Positions 58,043-64,000 of a stretch of 64,000 nucleotides of DNA are shown here, piece after piece (position 1 is the stretch's first letter; every line of letters starts with the position of its first letter). The position numbers were made by a program, and so were the translations under genes. The DNA is from Capsicum annuum. Its lineage: Eukaryota > Streptophyta > Magnoliopsida > Solanales > Solanaceae. The stretch lies in NCBI RefSeq assembly GCF_002878395.1, contig NW_025850385.1, forward strand, positions 59,296 to 123,295, given 5' to 3'. The notes beneath the pieces were generated by a model. The model was not told the origin of the DNA. It searched no databases and was given only the letters and a program-made list of their open reading frames with translations.

Positions 58043-59560
58043 GAATATTTTTCCTCAGGAAATAAAATAAAACAAAACTAAACACGATGCATAACTTGGA
58101 GAATCTAAGTTATTCAAGGCAGGAAGTCAACACTTTAAGCTCAAAACACATCACCCTATCCAACCTCACTTTTCAAAACTAACTATGTATCAACATGATG
58201 TACAACAATGTGACACAATGGGATCAAGGTATGACATTACATTAGCAACAGAGAACTATGCATATGTACAAGTTACACTACCCAAAACAAGAAAATAGCT
58301 GGCAATATGACTCAAGTTCCCACACAACAAAGAATTCTCAACTCACTGATATGAAATAATGCATGTCAATGCATGGAAAGTCAAGATACACTCAAACTCA
58401 AAAGAGAAGTTCCAATCAATGTGCAACAAATACCATAGGCTTACCCTTATTTTCTTTGCCTTAGCATTCAGATAGTAAAGTTAGGACTACTATAGGACTT
58501 TTCTCCACCTATAATGTAGTCTTGGGGGATGATATGGTACATATGGATATATTATGTGATTAAGCCTCCTTGGCAATACACTAACCTCAGGGTTTCACTT
58601 ACTAGCCAATTTTCTTTTTATTCCACCATTATTTCTCCTTTTTATTCTTTATTTCACATTCATGTTGGGTGTGGTCTTTTATACTTTCTTTTTCACAATT
58701 TTTCTTTTTGTTTTCTCTTTTCTTTTTCTTTTTCTTTTTTTTTACTACCAGACCTAGCCTTACTAACTTTTTCTCTTATTTACCTTTTTACATACCCATT
58801 TTACACTATGCACACCTATGATAGCCACCCTCAACTTAGGCATTTTGCCTGAGTTGAGGTGCACAATGTCTAAGAAGGACCAGGGCAAAAATAGGTTCAT
58901 TATAATATAAATGGAAAGGTGAATAGGTAAAAGAAAAATAGACTATAAAGCTCAAAACAAGGATCAAGGGATATAATTTCACATATGAAATGTCATTTAG
59001 GTTAAAAGTGGACTAAAATCAAGAACGATGTATGATCCTTTTCTGACCAACTATTTTTCAACCTAGGCAAGATTAACCAGGCAAGTTCTAAATTCAACAC
59101 ACAAAATGAACTAAGTAGCATCTCACACACATATGGCACAGAGTCAACATTACAACTACTACTTATTTGAATCATGCAATTGTTAGCAAGTGATGATCAA
59201 ATCCCTAATCCTAATACCATAACAAGATCCTCAATGTTCACACATATATACATTCACACAGTTCTAAAATACAAATTTTGGAGGGGTATCATTGTTCTAA
59301 AAAATCAAGGAAAAACATGACTACTGCCCTAAATGCTTAAAAATCTCCTAATTACACAAAAAAAAACATACTATGAAACAAAATACAATACTACACAAAT
59401 TATCCTAGACATGCTAGTTCTACAACCATACCACGACAAACGGGAAAAGAGGCACGACAACAAAAATCTGTGGTGGCTATGTTATATCCTACCCCAACTA
59501 AAAACTATGAATTTTCCTCAATGTCCTAAAATAATATAAAACAAAGAAAATGAGGACATA
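58043..59560 (-). other. 3' untranslated region of S
   Basis: This is AT-rich with no gene. It includes a T/C-rich tract (58660-58750) and a hairpin (58829-58859). Near 59510-59530 the minus strand has a GGACATTGAGGAAAAT...GTTGGGG motif, the usual sequence just after pol in Tat/Athila elements. Confidence 0.6.
58829..58859. repeat. Hairpin carrying a second PPT-like core
   Basis: CCTCAACTTAGGCA pairs with TGCCTGAGTTGAGG around a 3-base loop with one G-T mismatch. The arm repeats the core of the polypurine tract of S. Confidence 0.7.
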
Positions 59561-60115
59561 CTTGGGATGCATTAGGCGTCTATGTCATGATCTTCCCCAG
59601 ATGGGGGTATATCTACTAGCAGAGGGCATGGTGGTGGTGGTGCACTATAAGAAAATACAACTGTAGCTAGATCAGCACGCCTCTGTCTATCAAGAAACAA
59701 AACTCCATTAAATAATAGGTAGCCCTTTTCAAGCCTTTCTTATATGGCATATCTGGATTCTATAATTCCCTCTCTCAACCTCTCTTGGTCCCAATGATGG
59801 GGACTACCACATTATCCTTTACAAATAAATTAAAATATCTAGGACCACACAAAGTTGATGGCTGTATAATTAGGGATATAACTGGTGGGGTAACTATTAT
59901 ATGGCTCTCAGTGAGAGAGCACACCACTGCTTGCTAGATATCGCTTCCTCCCTCATATGTCCTAGATATAGCATCTCAATCTCTATAAATTGGTCTATTA
60001 CACATCTCTCATCAATACCTGGTGTATTTGATACACTGGCCTCTACAGCAATATCCTCATAAATAGTGTCTACTACATACACCACTCTAATATTATCTAG
60101 CTACAACACTGTCAT
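59561..60115 (-). pseudogene. Pol remnants of S after the protease
   Basis: The frame 59897-60085 (MVYVVDTIYEDIAVEASVSN, IDERCVIDQFIEIEMLYL) lies where Tat elements have an acidic linker between protease and RT. The rest, to 59560, leads to the pol stop. No RT motif (FxDD) or integrase motif is present, so this is the deletion junction. Confidence 0.55.
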
Positions 60116-60480
60116 ACACATATCAAACACTACTCCTCATTCATTTTGAAGGCAATCCCCCCAAGTCTATATCGATCAATACCCTACCAGTGAATAGGAA
60201 AGGTCTACCCAATATAATGGGGGCTTAAAAATTCACCTCACAATCAAGAACTATGAAATCAGCAGGAAACATAAGGGATGCCACCCTTAATTCTACGTCA
60301 CACAAAACACCTACTGATTTTTTCATAGATGAGTCATCCATCAACAGTTTTATAGACGTAGGTTTGAGTTCCCCCATCCTCAACAGCTTTTACACAGCTA
60401 GTGGCATCATATTTACTACTTATACCAAGTCACATGAAGTGTGCTTGACATTGAAAGGCCAATAGAACATAAAATAGTGC
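60116..60480 (-). pseudogene. S aspartic protease
   Basis: The minus strand reads, with stops, a 'LKPTSIKLLMDDSSMKKSVG' type block near 60310-60370, FPADFIVLDCEV near 60250-60280, and APIILGRPFLFTGRVLIDID near 60180-60240. These three blocks in this order identify the retropepsin of Athila/Tat gypsy elements. The active-site D-S/T-G motif upstream (about 60440) is decayed. Confidence 0.8.
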
Positions 60481-60719
60481 CTTCTTTAAGATCCTCCTTC
60501 TTTTCTACCAATGGTAGGAAAGGGGTTGCACTATAAGGGCACAAATTATCATAGGTCTCAATGGCCCAATCGTCACCACTATTATACTCAAAATCATTAT
60601 CACTCTATGTCGACTTCTTAGATTCTGACTCAGGTATATTGTCGCTCTCAATGCTATCAATCTTCAACTCTTCAATAGTAGGTACAGAAGGATCATCAGT
60701 ATTGGCACCACAATTAGTG

Positions 60720-61258
60720 GTGATAGCTAAAAAATGACTTACATCTAGTGGCCTCTAAACTTTTTCACTCAGAAGAGTAACAGGTTATTTCTGTTTGAAC
60801 ATAGCAAACATTTGCCGAAACTGGTGCTCCAATTACTTAATAGCTGTGGGATGAGACTCCACCTTCTGTGTCAACCATGAAATGTCAACCTTAATATCCT
60901 TAAGGATTTTCTCATGATTTTCTTGATCCTTCACTAGTTTAGACAATATTTCTTCCATTCTTGATTATATATCTCATCTTCCAGGCAAAATATACCTATC
61001 TTCCTTCTACTTGTAATCATTTTTTCATCTTTACCCACCTTTTTTATCTCTACTGAGGTATCTATATTTGTCATCATAGTAGTTTCAACCTTGATTTCCT
61101 TTACCTTGGCTCGAAAACCCTCCAATTAACAATCTAAATACCTAGCCTCCTATTTTAATGCAGACTCATAAGCTCTAGAAGCTACACCCTGTGCTCCTGC
61201 TATATGAACTTTCTTAGAATTCACAGTTGTGAACTGATTTTCCAGCAACCTAAGATAA
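60720..61258 (-). pseudogene. S gag C-terminal part
   Basis: On the minus strand a segment KLVKDQENHEKILKD leads to a HPTAIKQLE-type heptad and a F-A-M-F-K block, then an AITT motif near 60715-60735. This is the usual Athila/Tat gag end, just before the protease. The frame 60934-61125 is part of it. The solo LTR enters at 61258. Confidence 0.68.
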
Positions 61259-61660
61259 TGTAATGCCCCGCAATTCAGGCTACAATATAGACCATGATTT
61301 CAATGCGTTGTTAATCTCGAATCCATAAAATCCTATGCCAATAAGGCATGTTAATTATCGTGTAGCATATGAAATCCACTCAAGATTGAATTTAGACCAT
61401 AGAGGTCCCTCAACTCAAGGACGAGTTGAAACTATTTTGATCGACTAAGTTTTAGTGGATGTTGTAAAGTGTGTCATCATCTTTCGACCATAACTCTCTT
61501 TATATGTCAAATTAGGGAACCTACTATATGTCAAAAGATAGGTATTCCATTTATCTTTCCAACGATACCAATTTGGCTAAAATCTGACACATGAGCAAGA
61601 AGTTATGAGCTTTCAAAGTGAAAAGTGACGCCTAACCAATCGCTCATGGCCACTGGAAAG

Positions 61661-61891
61661 CATAGGAAATAGCCTAGGCGGCACCTATGTGAACATAGGT
61701 GATAGCCTAGGTGGCACCTATGTGAACATAGGCGATAGCCTAGGCGGCGCCTATGTAAACATAGGCGATAGCCTAGGCGGCGCCTATGTGAAGATAGGCG
61801 ATGGGATGGGCGGCGCCTATGTGAAGATAGGCGATGGGATGGGCGGCGCCTATGTAAATATAGGTGATGGTATGGGCGGCGCCTATATAAG
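61661..61891 (+). repeat. Seven 33-bp palindromic tandem repeats in the LTR
   Basis: Units start at 61661, 61694, 61727, 61760, 61793, 61826 and 61859. Each is a near palindrome of the form ATAGGCG...CGCCTAT and is much richer in G+C and CpG than its surroundings. Because 33 is a multiple of three, an open frame with 11-residue repeats (NIGDSLGGAYV) runs through it, but it is a by-product. Confidence 0.92.
61884..61890 (+). promoter_or_regulatory. LTR TATA box
   Basis: TATATAA overlaps the end of the seventh repeat unit. Transcription would start about 25-35 bp downstream, near 61915. Confidence 0.6.
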
Positions 61892-63161
61892 GAATTCTAG
61901 TGATTTAAACACTCTGTGTTGAGGACAAAGTGGTCCTTTTCCACCCTTACTTAGCCTTAAAACATGAGATTTAGTTCCAATGACCCTAAAATACATATTC
62001 TTTCATCAAAAGTGCTCAAGATTCTCCTGAGGGTTTCAAAATAAAAACCCAAGCTACTCAAGATTCAACCGTGGGTTTTAGAAACTAATTGCATATTTGG
62101 AATCCTCTCAACATAGGCTTCAAGAAGCACCTAATATTCATAGTAATTGAGGTACGTGGGGTTATCCAAAAAATCTCATGGGTGTAGTTTTATGAACATG
62201 GATGCCTTTAAATGGGGGTTTTCAATCAAATGCTAATATCTTGCTTTCAATATGATTTCTAAGTCATTTTCTTTATGTCATGGGAATTGTTTGCCTATAT
62301 ACTTCAATGGTTGAAACCATGCATATATGATTTGAGATTTTCCATGGAAGTTGATAAATATGAATGGTAAATTGTTTTCAAATTCCCATGATAATGTTTT
62401 GATACTCCATATTATATTGTGATCAACAAAAGAGAGCATGAATTTGAAATAAATATTGTTCCCCACTTGTAAATGATGAAGCACCTTCGTTTTTACATTA
62501 TTATGCATATGTGGATGTGATATTGATGACCTGCAAGTTGGGTATAACGATACCCTACAAAATACGATATGTGATTGAAAAAAAATGAAATTTGAATGCA
62601 TTGATTTTACATGAGAAAGGTGGATGTCCGAAGAAGGCATTTGAGACACAAGGGCTCATTGATGGAATAACGTGTTTGCCGACACGGAATATTGGTACCA
62701 GGCTAAGCGATCTGTGTACTTGAATTCATGTCATTCCCAAATTGGGACTATAGGTAGAAGCCCGAGCCAAGTGATCTTAGGCACTACCATTGGGTCGAGA
62801 CACCATGCTGTGTGGTGTTGAGTGTCTCTCCCTCACTTATACTCTAATCTCGGTAGCAACCAAGGTTTGATAGTTGGTGTAAATTATGTAGGGTATTCCA
62901 TCTAGCTCATTTGGATTTCATTATTATTGAGAAAACTATTGCATTACACCCATGTGCTTTCAAATGATTTGATACGAAATTGCTTTATAATGGCTCTCAA
63001 TTATACTTTGTAAAAATATTATGTTTTGTTTGATATCTCTATGTGCCAGTACTTTTTTGCTGACCCCCTCCCCTCTCCAACCTCTCAGGTTCAGAGGCCC
63101 AGTGTAGGGGTCAGGAGAATCAATAGAACTTTTAAACAAAGCTATCGAGACAAGTGGTGAG

Positions 63162-63215
63162 CCTTCTATGTTTTGGAAGGTCTTAAGTCCTTCTATGTTT
63201 TGGAAGGTCTTAAGT
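63162..63215. repeat. Two-copy 27-bp tandem repeat in the solo LTR
   Basis: CCTTCTATGTTTTGGAAGG plus TCTTAAGT occurs at 63162-63188 and again at 63189-63215, with no visible difference, so the duplication is young. Confidence 0.88.
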
Positions 63216-63534
63216 CCTGCAGTCCTTTTATCTTATGTTCAGTTTTTGGGTCTACTGAGGGCCTTGTCCCAGTTTTCAGATAGTTACTTATTTCAATCAT
63301 GTAGTAGAGATTTCGCAGACGATTTTTGAAATGTTAATTAAGATTGTGGGACATTATTCCCCATTATTGTTTTTATATGATTCTTGGCCATGTTTTCGTT
63401 ATATTGTGTTTCTTCCGTATTACTTTTATCATATGAATTAGGTGCATGATTACCAGACAAATAGGGGTGTTTTGGGCGTCAAAGGTTTGAAATGCTCGTC
63501 ATTGCCAGACATTGGTTAGGGTCATGACAGATAA

Positions 63535-64000
63535 GTCCTCAGTAGCGTAATCTCTTATGCTACAAAATCATCAGCTACTCTGGTCACCAGCAGCTGTAAT
63601 GGTGTAAGTGCCAGAACCCCTCTCTACCTCCTGAGTTTTCCACCCTCGGTTAGTGAGAGAGATCTGATCTATAATATTTGAAGCTACTTCCAGTGTAATC
63701 TTATAATAGCTTCTCGAGAGATAGTGTCTACCATGGCTCTAAAACTGATGATCGAGGCTTTATAGAATAACTCTAATAAGTTAATCCCTAATATCTAATG
63801 CTTGTGCACCATACTCAGCTTCTTCTTGAACTTGAACCAAGCCCCATACATAGACCCAAGGATGAAGGGTATTGGGTCTTTTCACCTATGTACGACCAGT
63901 AAACATAATAAAGCCTATTCCTTTCAGTTTTAAGTAATCATATTCCATAATTACACTCTCAAACTCAAAACCCCAAAAAAGCACAAAGATTTCATCGTAC
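63535..64000 (-). pseudogene. S gag, central part, cut by the window edge
   Basis: The minus strand has LLELFYK, then ITLEVASNIIDQISLTNR and GWKTQEVERG. In Athila/Tat gag this is the 'FY.GL...VAS.L.D.MTK.NRAW.TR' region. Frameshifts and stops are present. The frame continues through the GATAA site into 61258, which shows that the solo LTR split one gag. Confidence 0.72.

Larger units (their letters stand above)
61259..63529 (+). mobile_element. Solo LTR of a gypsy element, TSD GATAA
   Basis: It starts TGTAATGCCCC and ends GGGTCATGACA, with the perfect duplication GATAA at 61254-61258 and 63530-63534. It has no interior, primer site or polypurine tract, so the rest was removed by LTR-LTR recombination. 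A tandem array and TATA box (61661-61891) fix the sense as plus. The minus-strand frame 62278-62649 is LTR text without a domain. Confidence 0.88.
56603..64000 (-). mobile_element. Athila/Tat-type gypsy element S, running off the window
   Basis: On the minus strand, from right to left: gag (64000-60720, split by a solo LTR), protease (60480-60120), a short pol tail (to about 59560), a long untranslated region, polypurine tract (58029-58042) and 3' LTR (56603-58028). Only about 560 bp separate the protease from the pol end, so RT, RNase H and integrase have been deleted. The 5' LTR lies beyond the right edge. Confidence 0.78.

Noticed and set aside
58529..58852. 107-codon frame rich in Phe, Ser and Leu
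   Set aside because: It comes from the T/C-rich tract in the untranslated region of S and only imitates a membrane protein.
61661..61891. Possible CRISPR-like array
   Set aside because: The repeats are adjacent and there are no unique spacers; the context is a plant LTR with a perfect target duplication.
61689..61922. Open frame with perfect 11-residue repeats
   Set aside because: It exists only because the 33-bp LTR repeat has a length divisible by three. It lies at an LTR promoter, not in a coding region.
1..64000. Intact host genes, tRNA or rRNA genes, or integrated pararetrovirus
   Set aside because: I looked for gene-like exons, tRNA cloverleaf boxes and pararetroviral movement or coat protein motifs. 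Nothing convincing was seen; all RT domains have LTR-retrotransposon context.
1..64000. A wholly new biological system
   Set aside because: Apart from the chimeric LTR and the unassigned frames of Q, all coding remnants fit known retrotransposon modules. I see no evidence for a new gene cluster.

Overview
Organism and setting. The window reads as repeat-rich heterochromatin of a flowering plant, most likely a Solanaceae species (pepper-like by my memory of its Del/Tekay and Sirevirus sequences; this is inference). It is AT-rich. I recognise no intact host gene, no tRNA or rRNA and no bacterial-style feature. Almost every long open frame is a decayed piece of a retrotransposon.

Left flank (1-16633). 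A LINE 3' end encoding an RNase H domain is split by a small deleted Ty1/copia element (61-2124, TSD GAGCT). After tandem and MITE-like repeats comes a 5'-truncated Ty3/gypsy chromovirus with its 3' LTR (5253-8835), then a scrap of Athila/Tat-type pol. A structurally complete but mutated copia element follows (9365-14245, minus strand, TSD AATCT); it sits inside the remnant of a Sirevirus-type LTR. About 2 kb of unassigned DNA with a SINE-like patch follows.

Nested block (16634-56602). At least five, probably six, insertions lie one inside the other. An old LTR (R, 17657-18664 and 55535-56602) holds a minus-strand non-autonomous gypsy-like element Q (18665-55534). One LTR of Q holds a Sirevirus P (19042-51490, plus strand). 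The envelope-like region of P holds a Del-type gypsy O (25142-49036, plus strand, TSD ACCTC). The gag of O holds a minus-strand gypsy E2 (28314-33322), and one LTR of E2 holds a second minus-strand gypsy E3 (33323-43545). The sister LTR of Q (54806-55534) keeps the unoccupied site for P. A single later deletion appears to have joined the middle of the 5' LTR of E3 to the reverse transcriptase of O. Part of that new junction was then copied into the 3' LTR of E3, leaving 826 bp of antisense RT inside an LTR.

Right flank (56603-64000). A minus-strand Athila/Tat-type gypsy element S (3' LTR, protease and gag pieces; RT and integrase lost) runs off the window. Its gag is split by a solo LTR (61259-63529, TSD GATAA) that carries seven 33-bp palindromic repeats ending at a TATA box.

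How the parts relate. The genes do not form a pathway. They are layers of gag, protease, integrase and RT/RNase H modules, all carrying stops or frameshifts, so none looks autonomous today. The value of the window is its insertion, deletion and gene-conversion record, dated in relative order by nesting and target-site duplications.
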